Source of the DNA: Rotaria sp. Silwood1
Lineage: Eukaryota > Rotifera > Eurotatoria > Philodinida > Philodinidae
Assembly (NCBI GenBank): GCA_905250075.1
Contig: CAJNOP010000036.1
Span: 940,392-1,004,391, forward strand
Reading direction: 5' to 3'
DNA length: 64,000 bases
The notes under the pieces were generated by a model. That model searched no databases and was not told the DNA's origin. It was given only the letters and a program-made list of their open reading frames with translations. Positions 23,344 to 34,809 of the stretch are shown in pieces. A program made the translations under genes and the position numbers. Position 1 is the stretch's first letter, and every line of letters starts with the position of its first letter.

Positions 23344-26166
23344 TTTCAGCCCCAAAGGGGCTGCACTAACAAGCTTTTATAAAACAAGATGATGCTAGAT
23401 AATATCTTTATTATAGATAATAATTTTTTGTAAACATATACAACGATATACTTAAAATGTTTTTCTTTAACGTTAAAACTCAGATTGAAACTCTAAAGAA
23501 CTTTCTTTGTTTGTTCAATTTTTAGTCAAATAAGTTCTGTGTCTATATTTTATTTCATTTAAAATTTGTTTTTATTTTTTGCTTTATTGCACTATGTTCA
23601 TTTTGGTGTAATAAAAAAATATGATAACATTTTTCAAAGTATACTCTCCATAAGTAAGGTTAAGTACTTTCAGAGACAAAATATAAGTCAGAGATAGTTT
23701 AGTCTACTTACTGAATGCGAATTTGAGTTGAAGAGCGAGTTAGTTAAACAGTTATATATATATCTGCTTGAAATCGTAAATACACATATATTTATATAAA
23801 AATCGAGGCAAGAAATAACTTTTCTAGAATGCTCTAGAGTCAATGGGTACATTCTCCCACCATACAGAAAAGGATGAAAAGAAAAAAAGAACGACAATTA
23901 CCTGCATTGGATGAAAAGAAAACGACAAATAGATATCGTTGTCATATGAGTATGTTAACGAAATGAAAAAAAAATGCGAAAGAAAAAAATAAAACAAATC
24001 ATCAGTTGAACTATGTAGAAAGAAAATACAAAAATTTTTGTACAAAAAAGTTTTAACATATATATTTATCTAACATGAATAAATCGAATTGATATATAAT
24101 AAAAAACAAAAGCTTTTGTGGCTACGAACGATTTGCATTATTAAGCATAGGAATATAACAGTTTTATTAAATAAAAATTTATTTTATGTTATTTAAATAT
24201 TGACATGAATATATTTATTGACATCGTTATCTTATTCTTTTTTATGGCTACTCTTCCATAATTATGTATTGTTGATATATTATTTTAATAAAAAAATCGT
24301 CCCTAGACATTTGCGAGAGCTGTCCGAATCCCGATCCTGGTATAATATTTTCTTTTGGTTTCGATGACCGAAGCCAGGATTAGAAAAAAGTTTTGGTTCC
24401 ACACATCTCGAATTATTACTAATAGATATCTTCTAGCATTTATGAATATGTATGTTTATTTTCTTGATCATCTCATTATAGAGTCATCAAACTAGTATCA
24501 TCGAAGTAAATCATTATTGGGGACAAATAGTCTATTGTGTACTGATGTAAGATAGATCTGTTAAATTTAAGTAAAACACCTTACAATGAAATAAAAGAAA
24601 AAATTAGATCAGACTAGATTAATTATAACCGATGACTAGCTTTGTACTTTTATAATCAAAATTGATAATAAAAATGTATTCTTTTTTTTTTTTACAAAAA
24701 AATTAAATGTCGAAGAATCAATGAACTAAAAATTTTTAAATCCATTCACTCGAAATAAGTCCAAGAAAGTCATTTGTTTTTGTATATTTATACAAATATA
24801 AATAATCATTTCTTACTGATGAATAGCTAATCAATGCAACTGCAAGATATTGCACGGCATCAATGATGTTTTATACTGAAGTAACAAGAACTCGATAATT
24901 TGAATAACTGATCAAGTTTGAAAATAGATGAACTATCATATATGAGCGTTCAACTGAAATCCTTAATTAATAGTGAAAGCATTCGATAACTCTCTTCTAT
25001 TGTTATTGTCGCCTTAGGTCAGATTGTAATAAACTTGAAGGCGTGTGAAATCTTACAGCTAAAAGTATAATAAGGCACCTTTTTTTGTTCAGTATTACTG
25101 TACAATCAAAAGAAACTTGTAAGGAAACGAAGATTTCATGATCCAAAATGAATATATTTTATACAAATATTCGTGTCGATAATACTATTTGATTTTGCAG
25201 ATGGATAATAATTGCTAACATTAGAACCATTCAATGATGGATTGGTATTACAACTAACAACAGTTTTCCATATTCCATAAACAGTTTTATTCGTAAATGT
25301 GAGAATAGAACTATTAAAATAAAAAGGATAAAGATGTAGACAAGCCTTAAATCTTAGATATTTAAGTTATTAATTTCAGATTTTATAAGTAAGTACCGTT
25401 TTCAATTATTATCCGTATCATAAACAACAAATAAAACTTCATCTATAAATTTCTTAATTGCAACTATGATTTTGAGTGATATTCTAAGATTACTTATGAA
25501 TTTTTGCTAGAATACATATAGAGCTTTTTCGTAAAGACTTTGAAGAAAGCTATAAAATACCAATAACCGTTCTCATTGAATGTATTGCATTATTCGAATA
25601 TTCATCATGATTTTGCTTCGTCAATGATCTTTTTTTTTAAATTGATCTTAAGGAAAATAATTGTTTAGAAAAATTGACATCTACTTATATACAAAATTTA
25701 ATTAGAAAACAATTGAAAGCTAAACAAATGAATCGAGTATAAAGCTTTGTCATAGGAAATCTTATCGTTCTTAATGGCATCTATTCGAATTCCCGATCGA
25801 GTAGTAGACAGATAAATAATCATAAGAAGTAGTCCGTTTGATATTATGATCGATAACGCAGCTAAATTATATAATACGTGTAGAATAAGAATAATATGCA
25901 AAAGAGCTTACTTGATTTTCTATTGAATGATGTCGATAGTACCAAGAGAATTTTGTAAAACTATTGTAGATGATGAAAAATTTGATATTTTCTCTATTTT
26001 TCGAATTACAACGAACGGCAGGAGTTCAGTTGTTCTTTTGATCATTTTTGTTGTCTACGAATACATTTATTTTCTTATGGAAACAAATGATTATGCTTTG
26101 AAGAAAAAGAACATGACAAGCTTTATAAACAGATAATTTCATTTGTTTTAGACACGTTTTTTTATT
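23344..26166. other. Intergenic, no gene supported
   Basis: About 2.8 kb of AT-rich DNA between the divergently oriented ClpB upstream region and the 3' end of the opsin gene. Short open frames lack domains. A sequence around 24310-24400 contains GATCCTGG and CCAGGAT about 50 bp apart, a possible stem, but it does not fold like a tRNA. Confidence 0.4.
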
Positions 26167-27751
26167 TTACATAATGCTATTGAAGTAATCAAATGGCAAA
26201 AATACATTGNNNNNNNNNNNNNNNNNNNNNNNNNNNNNNNNNNNNNNNNNNNNNNNNNNNNNNNNNNNNNNNNNNNNNNNNNNNNNNNNNNNNNNNNNNN
26301 NNNNNNNNNCAATTTCTTTGTCAGAGGATACATTATCGGGAGATACTGCTTTTTTTTCAGGTTGACGAGCTGCAGTAACTACCTTTGATCCTTCTCCTGC
26401 AGCAGTAGTAGTTGCAGATAATTTGTCAAATGCGGAAGTATCTACCAAACTTAATCGAAATTGAGTAGATGTACTCATGTAAAGCAATGGAATCCACATA
26501 ACAGATGTTTTAGCAAAGCAAGCACAAATAAATGTAGCCATGAGTGGTGGAGCATAATTACTTTTACTGAATGCTGAAATGAAGAATGTTACCGCATATG
26601 GTGTCCAGGTGAAAACAAAACCAAATACCGTGATTATAACACCTATGAACAAAATACTACACATAGCTTAAATTTTTTTTTTTTTTGGTTTGTAAGTCTT
26701 TTATCTTTTAGTATATAAATCTTAAGGAAGCTAGTAAATAACTTATGATCTTAGTTTTTCTATCTTACTTTTCAGAATACGTCGTTCCATTTCAATTCGT
26801 TTTTGACTTAATTCCGCTTTGGCACCATGTGCAAGTTTTTCACGCATACGTCTAAGTCCTATGAAAATAATCGTATTTGATGTGACAAGAATAGCCAACG
26901 GTAAACAATAAACAACCACAAAAATAAACAAATTATACGAAATGTATGAAGTGCGTCGGTCAAACAAATTCGTACAACATGATGTACGAGTTACCTATAA
27001 AGAGTTAAAAAATAAAATATTGATTTTCATTATTAGAATAAATTTCAAAGTAAATCTTAATTTGCAAAAATTAGAAACACAAATTATCATAGGGAAAAAA
27101 AGTCGAATAATTTTTACTGTACACACTAAGGCAAATAATTCAGTAGGAAAACTGCCAGATAAGACTATACTAACTTCCAAAGTATATTCATTCCATCCAA
27201 CAAGTGGTAATATAGTCACAATAACTGCAAGCAATACAGCCGTGACAGCAATAATAATGCATTTCATAACCTAAAGTGTTTAGAATTTTCTTTTTCTTTT
27301 CTGAAAAAAAAAATACACTTACAGTAACATCTTTGGCATTGAATGGTCTTATAACGATGTAACATCGACTAAGACTTACTGTGCAGAGTAGATAACAACT
27401 CGAACATCCATAAAGAAATGCAGCAAAACCTTCTACTTGACATCCGGCACGATTGTATAACCAGTAACAAAATATTGATGAAGTACCCGATAGTGGAAGA
27501 TTAGCACAACAAGCAAAAACACCAACGGCCGACATAAACATAATGAAAATATTGGGTGGTGTACGCAGTGCTTTATGTCGAATAAAACTCGCAAGAAGAG
27601 AGCCATTGAGAACAAAACCAGTATAAGCAGCAAGACATAAGAATATGCCAACAATTCGTATTGTTTTGCAATTACCAGGTGTTGGCAGACGCCAAAATAG
27701 AGGATCATCAGGACCGATATCAACGTTAATAATCGACGAGTTGGACGACAT
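26167..27751 (-). CDS. Opsin (class A GPCR with retinal lysine), interrupted by a gap
   Basis: Seven-helix photopigment protein. Four exons: 27323-27751, 27175-27270, 26769-26994, 26167-26642, all phase-consistent. Starts MSSNSSIINV with an N-glycosylation site. The helix 7 motif CFAKTS places the retinal Schiff-base Lys at residue 295 (bovine 296). AGCQVEGF gives the disulfide Cys104 and Glu107 (bovine C110, E113). GWNEYTLE gives Glu175 at the position of E181, and Cys181 pairs with Cys104. The helix 3 E/DRY is SRC here and NPxxY is IPLLY, so G-protein coupling may be atypical. The C-terminal tail is cut by 100 Ns (26210-26309) and then ends FDYFNSIM, assuming the frame holds across the gap. 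Opsin type (ciliary, rhabdomeric, peropsin-like) cannot be decided by eye. Confidence 0.85.
26210..26309. other. Assembly gap of 100 Ns
   Basis: Exactly 100 N, the conventional placeholder for a gap of unknown size. It lies in the C-terminal tail coding exon of the opsin gene, so tail length and final residues are uncertain. Confidence 0.98.
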
Positions 27752-29046
27752 GCTGAATAATTCTCATTCACATACAAAGAATATGAATTAAGATAGAGTG
27801 TGATTCTTTTTTATATTTTACATTATATTTTATATGTGCATCGGTAATCAAGTATTATTTAAATCATTCATAATACATATATATTCGACTTGGATGATCG
27901 CTTCTTTTCAAAGATAATATCTAGTGTATATAATCCAGCTTGAGATTTTCCAGATAACACACAAAGGCGGTTCAAAGATTTTTCTGCTATTAAGCTCACG
28001 CGATCCAACACGTCAAAAAAACAAATACACAAATTATAGGGGAGATCAATTTAATCCGACTGCATGCTAAAAAAATAGATACGAAAAAAAAACCTATGTT
28101 ACTTGCTGTTTCTGAATAGATATAATAATCTTTTCAAAAAATCTCACATGCTTTATCATTTTCTTTTTGAATAATTGAAGAATTTAAATAGCCATCAATT
28201 TGTGACTTTTATCATTTGTAATAGCAGATTGAAGGATATGTCTTCGTATAAAAGTCAGACACAGTTAATGGAAATTTAAAAAGAAAATTATAGAGATCTT
28301 CTAAAAACACAGCTCACTTAGTATGATACAGTGTCTTTGATTGATTTTTTTGTATGTTCTCAGGATCAATTAAAATGAGATTTATAGTTTCATATATATA
28401 TATATTCCGAGTATCCGTCTACTGGTATACATAAAACAGATGAATAGTATCAATTCACATTTAATTCATTATTGGTCGATTGTGTAATCCTTTATATCTT
28501 GTTGGACGATGTTTGATCAATTCGTAGAAATTATCTATTTGGAATATTTAAAGCATCGAATTAAAACGATTCCTATACACTATGTAAAACCTTCCATAAG
28601 CTCAAAATTCGAAAAAAAAACTTCTTTTCATCATTTCTTTACTAAAATCTATGAGTTGAATTGCGATGTGTTTTCAAAAAAGTAAAAAATTTCAGTTCTT
28701 TGTCTTTTATTTCTCCACATAGACTGATTATTCTGATGTTTGTAAGGTTAATATATAGTGCTATCATATAACCTAATTATTTGTATTACTTTGCTTTTCA
28801 TATACACTTATAAATAATAAAACCTTCATGTTAAATATTTTATTAGAACTAATGGTCAATCAGAGTATTTTATGGCTACTTTTTAATAAATTCTTATCAA
28901 TAAAAATAGAAACTTGCAGCTAGTTATATGTTCGAAAAGAAAATGATGAACTTTATTATATTATTCAATGAATGATAATAATGAATGTTCAATATCGATT
29001 GAAAAACAAATCTAGGCTTAATGATAATATGTCTTTTTCTACATAA
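27752..29046. other. Intergenic between opsin and DUF2891 genes
   Basis: Upstream region of the opsin gene and 3' flank of the DUF2891 gene. AT-rich, with a short TA run at 28395-28405. No gene or RNA seen. Confidence 0.5.
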
Positions 29047-30543
29047 CTATGATTTATTCATTTCATTTGAATTAATTCCTCGTCGTGTTATCAAATACAC
29101 AGCAAAAGTGCCAAGCCAATGTCCTCCTTCATAATGACTTTCGTCGATAGCTGTTAAACCTGCTTGAGCATTTCTTTTACTTAATTCATACAATTGATTT
29201 CGTTGTTCAGTATTTTCTGGCAATGCTTCAACAATTCCTTCTAACATCCATGCTCGACTAAGACATAATCCAGCTAAATGAATTAATTTTGGATCAGTTG
29301 GATCAGCAATGGCTGGTGGTTCGAGACTTTTTGGTAGATTTGTATGAGGTAAAAATTCATTAAACCATTGAAAAAATTCATGATTATTCATGTACATAAC
29401 ACGTCGCATTAAATCAGCTTCAGCAAGACCAGCCGATAGAAAGTCTTCACCTGATGGTTCATAAGAAAATGGATAGAGTTTGTCTGAAGAAAAGAATCTT
29501 AATGAATGTTGTTCAATAAGTTTTGCAAATATTGAATTGTTTACATGACGAGCATAATCAAGAGATAGACCAAGAGCAAAAGCTGTTTGACTATGTTCAC
29601 CACTACGAACAGGATATGATAATTTTGGAAGCCATGTAGATAAACGATTAACAACAATTGATTCAAGTGAACGAATATTTTCACGCCATTGAATAATTTC
29701 TTCAGAACTCTATAAAAATAAAAATTTTTTATTTTCTTTCTTTCTAGTTAAACAATAGCAAACTTCTTGTTCTTCTTGTGCCCATTCATCTAATTCCATA
29801 ACCAATTGTAATAGCCATGCTAAACCATAAGGTCGTTCAAATGCTTGACGCTGCTCGCCACTTAAATATTTTACTTCACCTTGAAGTTTTTCTTTTGTTA
29901 AACTTTGTCGAAGTGCTTGACGACATTCACCAGTAAGATTTTTATCAATACGACCAAGACGAGCTAAAAGCCAATGTCCATGAACAGCTGAATGCCAATC
30001 AAAGCAACCAAAAAAGACAGGTGTTAAATGACGTGGAGCTTGAACATCTGCATCAGATGTAAGAACATGAGCAATTTTGTTTGGATATTCACGATGAATA
30101 CATGAAAGAGCAAGAGAAGCAAAACGACGACGTAATGATGATAAGTCTAAATAATATTATCAAAAAAAAAAACATGTTTTTATGTTTAGTTAAAACACAT
30201 TAAAAATGATTTTGAAATATCATTATAGGAGGTATAATACATGTTTTGTTCGAAAAAAAAAACAAAACTAATTGTTTCTATTGTAATAACAAAACGCAAT
30301 TAACAGTAATTTTAAGAATATATTTTTATTTTTTCTCAAATCTTATTTTGAATATATTTTTAACTAATTCATTGAATTATATTAAAGAAACATAGAACAT
30401 ATTTTACTTGTTGTCATACTTCTATTGTTATCATTTTCGCCAGTAGTTGTCATTACAGTCGCTGATGATGAACTGATTACATTTACTATCACGCAAACAA
30501 GAAAGAGAAAAAAAGAAACGTGTTTAATGTTCGATGTAATCAT
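29047..30543 (-). CDS. DUF2891 family protein with signal peptide
   Basis: Matches the bacterial DUF2891 family, whose biochemical function is unknown. Three exons: 30408-30543, 29764-30146, 29047-29709; 393 residues. The two introns are 261 and 54 nt and the phases agree. Exon 1 from the ATG at 30543 encodes a signal peptide (FFLFLVCVIVNVISSSSA), so the product is probably secreted. Family landmarks: HREYPNKIAHVL, GCFDWHSAVHGHW, ERPYGLAWLLQL, LSLDYAR, EADLMRRV, LCLSRAWMLEGI and GGHWLGTFAVYL. His, Trp and Glu conservation in an all-helical protein suggests an enzyme, but no reaction is known. An upstream in-frame hydrophobic segment begins at about 30612; I prefer the later ATG because it starts a standard signal peptide. 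A bacterial family with introns and a eukaryotic leader points to horizontal transfer followed by domestication. Confidence 0.85.
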
Positions 30544-33500
30544 ATCAAAATAGAATGCTATGTGTGAAGAATAAAAACAAAGAAAGGTGGTGATAGGCAG
30601 ACAATCGTACATATGTATATATATATATCTTATTCGTTTGTTGATGCTAATCTTTTAATCATAGAAAAAGTTTATCAAAAACATACATAGAATCAAGAAT
30701 TAGTCTTGTTACTTCCAACTATATTTATTCAATCAGTTTCATATTATTATTTTCTAGCAATTGAGCTCTGTCACGAAATCGAGTAAGATTATAAAATGAA
30801 ACTTCTCGGATATGTTCCTATTCAAATTTTATTTATACAAAACTGTGCTTTATTAAACATACGAGCCACACAAGAGGTATGTACCATCGACGATCTATAT
30901 AAAATATCAAACCTTGTAAATATAGCTGAAATTCGACTATTGTCAACTATTTTGAAAAATATATAAAAATTTCTTGATTGTTTTATGTCAGTTGATCGAC
31001 ATAGAACTTTTTAACAAAAACAATATGTATTATGTAACTGTTAATCGTGGAAAAATCACTATACTATAAGACAATCACTGAAGTCATAATGAATCTTGTT
31101 AATTGAAAGCAAACAGGATTCATTTTCTATAATACATTGCTCACTTGATTAATGCAAATGACAAGATAGAATCAATATCTTCTCCTGTCTACAGCACAAT
31201 TCACATCAAAGATTGGTTCATGCTTGATAAGTGAGCTCTATAATGACTTTTGTTCAGTCGCAGACCATAGTACTTATTCAAGCACTCCATATAAAAGATG
31301 AATTATAGATAGACATCTATTGATAAGGTGAACTTTCCATGTGATCAATCGCTTTTCAAGATGAATTTTACCTCATTAGATCGACTCTAATGAAATTAAA
31401 GTAAGCCTATAGGAATCCGTGTCTACGGATCTTTCTCCTTGAGTTATGACGGTTATAGTGTGTTTTTCAACAAAATATCATCGGTCACTAAAGATCACCT
31501 TTAAAATCGACTATTGAGTTTAACGTCTTCACAAATAAAGTATGTCAATAGAACCAGTTCATGGTGGAAGGGTTACATTTTATAGTATATTTCATTCTAA
31601 GACTACAATATGAACGATTCTCTTATACGATGAAGTCACCTTTGTTCTTATATTTGAATTTCAGGAGCGGAATTATCAGAAAGCCTGATACTTTCACGAT
31701 GCATTAGATCTTTTCAGAGTTTTATTCGAAAAAACTTAAAACTTGATAATAGAGAGTGTATTATAAGATTAACTAGGACGAAACAAGATGTCCTGTTGAA
31801 AAACTCACTAAAAATAGTCATCATTGAAGCAGATAGACACATAAGTACGATCATATTTAGGATCTCTTTAATTTCAATAGGTTCTATTTAATGACCTAAG
31901 CCTCATCTCAAAAATAATTTATCATTGAATGAAAATTTCCTTGTGTGTAAAACCTAGAGGCTCCTTGAAAATATTAAATAACTTCAATGACAAGTGAAAA
32001 AAGAACAAGAAAAATGGAGTTTTGTTTCGACATGATGCTGAACAGATTGCGTATGTCAAATCTTTTATTATACATCTTAATCAAGGAGAATCGAAGATCA
32101 TTGGTGAGAATTTGTACATTTGTCCAGCAGGCATGGAGAATAGAACAAATCTTAATTTGAAGCTGATTACATTATTTTTTACGTTTTAGAAAAAAAATGT
32201 ATTAAGCAACAATATGTTATCTATTTTTTTCATTATTTATAGGATACAAAACGGAAAACAATGAAATTCTTGATTTATGAACGATCAGAATCGTCTGTTA
32301 CATACAATGATCAACAGTAAATATAGATAATATTTGAAAGAAAAATGCTTTGAAATTGACGAAAAAAAAATACGATTTAGCCAAAAGTAATAATATTTGT
32401 TGAAAGAGAAAAATCCAAATAAAGACTATTTATATACTAGAAGATATTCAAATATTAAATGCTTTTCAATCTACTATACACCAGACAATAACAAACTATA
32501 ACAACAACGACACGAAGAGTTATTTTAGCTTTTTATAAGTTCTTACTGGCTCTCATATCCTAACATCAGTAACTTAAATAAATAGTCGCCGACATTTTTA
32601 CCATAAAAAAAAGAAACATATTTTAACATATGCTATGAATAGTACAAGCATTACTGACGTTTATAAATAATAAACCTCGTTTGCTTAAATAAACACTAGT
32701 TTTTTTTTAATCGTATTATAAAGTAATAATTGCTCTCTTTATTGAGATACAACGTGCTAGTATACATGTTATTACTGTCTACGATGGTATCAACGCTGAT
32801 GATACTACTGTGTATGTGATTTTTCTACATGGTAACATGCTCACTGTGATATCAGTCTATCATTTAGGAATTTTGTTCGTTGTAACGGATAGGCATATCC
32901 ATCAATTCAACTTTTTATCGGTACATCAAAATATCTGTGACGTAGATATTGACAAAAAAATTTTATTGAAATATTTTTTGTAGTTGATTATGATACCTTA
33001 TCAAAATAAATACCTTTTGTAAGAAAAAATATATTTAACTTATTGAGAATCAAGAACATCTCGTAACTTTCGATTGTAATATTTGATACTTATAATGATA
33101 GAAAAACCGAAGCTTTTGATAAAACGATTTTTAGAAGAAACTATGGTTTTTGTGCTAGCTCAATGCAATGTCTAATTTGTATTCAACTTATTCTTTTTAT
33201 GTTTCGATAATGAAATGAATACCATACTATTGTCTAAACATTAGACTTTATATAATCTTAATATTTATAAAAATCATCTATAGATGCTGTGTGTAATTTC
33301 ATTTAGTCTAATTATAGTAGATAAAAATTATTGAAATTAAAAAAAAAGGAATTCATTAATACTTTTTTCTACAATTGAGACTTTACACATTGAGTACAGT
33401 ATATTAATAGCTCTACCCAACAGTTATTCGACTTAAAAGTTTTTAAATCTAAACTCTGTGATACTAAGACGAATCTATTGATTATTTCTCATAAGAGCAT

Positions 33501-33657
33501 TTATTCTCATTAATATTTCTCATTATCAAAAACACGATAAAAACAATATATGTGTAACGTTTTATAACAAAAGATTTATGATTTGCAATTTATTTTAGAA
33601 AGTATTTTTTTAAAATATAGTCTTATTGTTTAGAAGATTTGTTTGTACCAATTTATT
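30544..33657. other. Intergenic, no gene supported
   Basis: About 3.1 kb of AT-rich DNA between two minus-strand genes. All frames carry frequent stops, and no RNA gene, repeat array or element ends were found. Confidence 0.45.
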
Positions 33658-34809
33658 TTAGTTAAGTGCATGTAAGTTGATACTTTTCTTAGTTAAAACA
33701 ACAATGCTATCTTGGCCCCATGGTATAATATCTTCGAGTCGGTCATGTTGATCATATTTGTCGGCTTCTAAAAGTTTTCCATCAGCTGAAATATGAAAGA
33801 ATCGACAATCATCATGATCCATTAACAACCATTGATCTACATCGATTGAACAACAACGACAACGTCCATGAGCACGAATTGACCAGATACATTCAAGTGT
33901 TGTTGCTGAGCGTAGTTCAAAACGAGTATCTTCTTTATGTTTGTTAAAAATTGGAGTAGCAAGAAAACCACTATTGTACTTAATATCACAAATAATCTCT
34001 TCTTTTTTACAAGTAACAGGTACATGCCATTCCTTGCCAGCTTTAAATGATGATCGAAGATTAAATTCATAAATTGATGAACCCCATTCTACTGTCGTTA
34101 AGAATAGAGTATCTTCCGATGTGGTACCACGCCACCAATCTGCTACAGATGAAATAGGACATTGATCGAGTTTCATCGTTTTCTCGTCAAGTAATAAAAT
34201 TTCTTTAAAAGTAATAATTATAAATCGAGCAATTGTTGATGACCAAAATACACTATGTATACCATCATGAGTAAATGGAACTTCATTGACAATAGTTAAA
34301 TTTCGATCAAGTAAACATAAATGTTTACCTTCACGATCGACAAGAAGATGTTTATCATTAGTACCAACAGCACTTTCTAAACCAGCTTTTAAATGAATTG
34401 TTCGAGATGGATGAGGTAAAGGAAATAAATGCCGTCGAGTTATAAGATGTTCATCAATCGACAATGGATGAGTGTTTAATCGGAGATGTTCAAGTTCATT
34501 AATTTTAACTTCAGCCAATTGGATATCATGATGAATGGTATCATAATGATCTTGTCTATCATCATGTTTTTCAATTAAATGATTTACTTTTTGTCGAATT
34601 TGTTCAAGTTCTTTCTTTTGATGAGCTTGTCTCGTTTCAATTAATTGATAACGTTTTTGTTCACAATAATGATCAACAGATCGATAAGCTGCCTCACGCC
34701 ATTGTTCAAGTTGTTCAAGAGAAGACGGTTGAATAGATGATAATCGTCCGACAAGTTTATCAACTGTATCAGCTAAATGCTTTAAGTTTTGATTGTTTGA
34801 CGAAGTCAT
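33658..34809 (-). CDS. Coiled-coil plus beta-propeller-like protein, unknown function
   Basis: Intronless frame of 383 residues from the ATG at 34809. An in-frame TTG two codons upstream is not a plausible animal start. Residues ~10-125 are predicted helical and coiled coil (DKLVGRL..., QKKELEQIRQKVNHLIEKHD). The rest (~140-380) is beta-rich with repeating phrases typical of blades (KHLCLLDRNLTIVNEV, EILLLDEKTMKLDQ, FFHISADGKLLEADKY, DSIVVLTKKSINLHALN). This arrangement resembles the C-terminal part of TRIM-like proteins without a RING or B-box, and similar single-exon proteins are common in bdelloid genomes. No catalytic motif is visible. A scaffold role is only a guess. Confidence 0.75.
   Translation of the reverse strand: MTSSNNQNLKHLADTVDKLVGRLSSIQPSSLEQLEQWREAAYRSVDHYCEQKRYQLIETRQAHQKKELEQIRQKVNHLIEKHDDRQDHYDTIHHDIQLAEVKINELEHLRLNTHPLSIDEHLITRRHLFPLPHPSRTIHLKAGLESAVGTNDKHLLVDREGKHLCLLDRNLTIVNEVPFTHDGIHSVFWSSTIARFIIITFKEILLLDEKTMKLDQCPISSVADWWRGTTSEDTLFLTTVEWGSSIYEFNLRSSFKAGKEWHVPVTCKKEEIICDIKYNSGFLATPIFNKHKEDTRFELRSATTLECIWSIRAHGRCRCCSIDVDQWLLMDHDDCRFFHISADGKLLEADKYDQHDRLEDIIPWGQDSIVVLTKKSINLHALN

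Noticed and set aside
24300-24430. Possible tRNA or structured RNA (GATCCTGG ... CCAGGAT, with a TCCGAATCCC-like box)
   Set aside because: Stem spacing and the missing A box and acceptor stem do not fit a tRNA. At best a weak hairpin.
30541-30612. Upstream start for the DUF2891 protein near 30612
   Set aside because: It would place an extra hydrophobic segment before the signal peptide. The ATG at 30543 gives a standard leader and correct phase.
33837-34070. Minus-strand open frame inside the coiled-coil/propeller gene
   Set aside because: Out of frame with the 383-residue gene and without domain content; a shadow.
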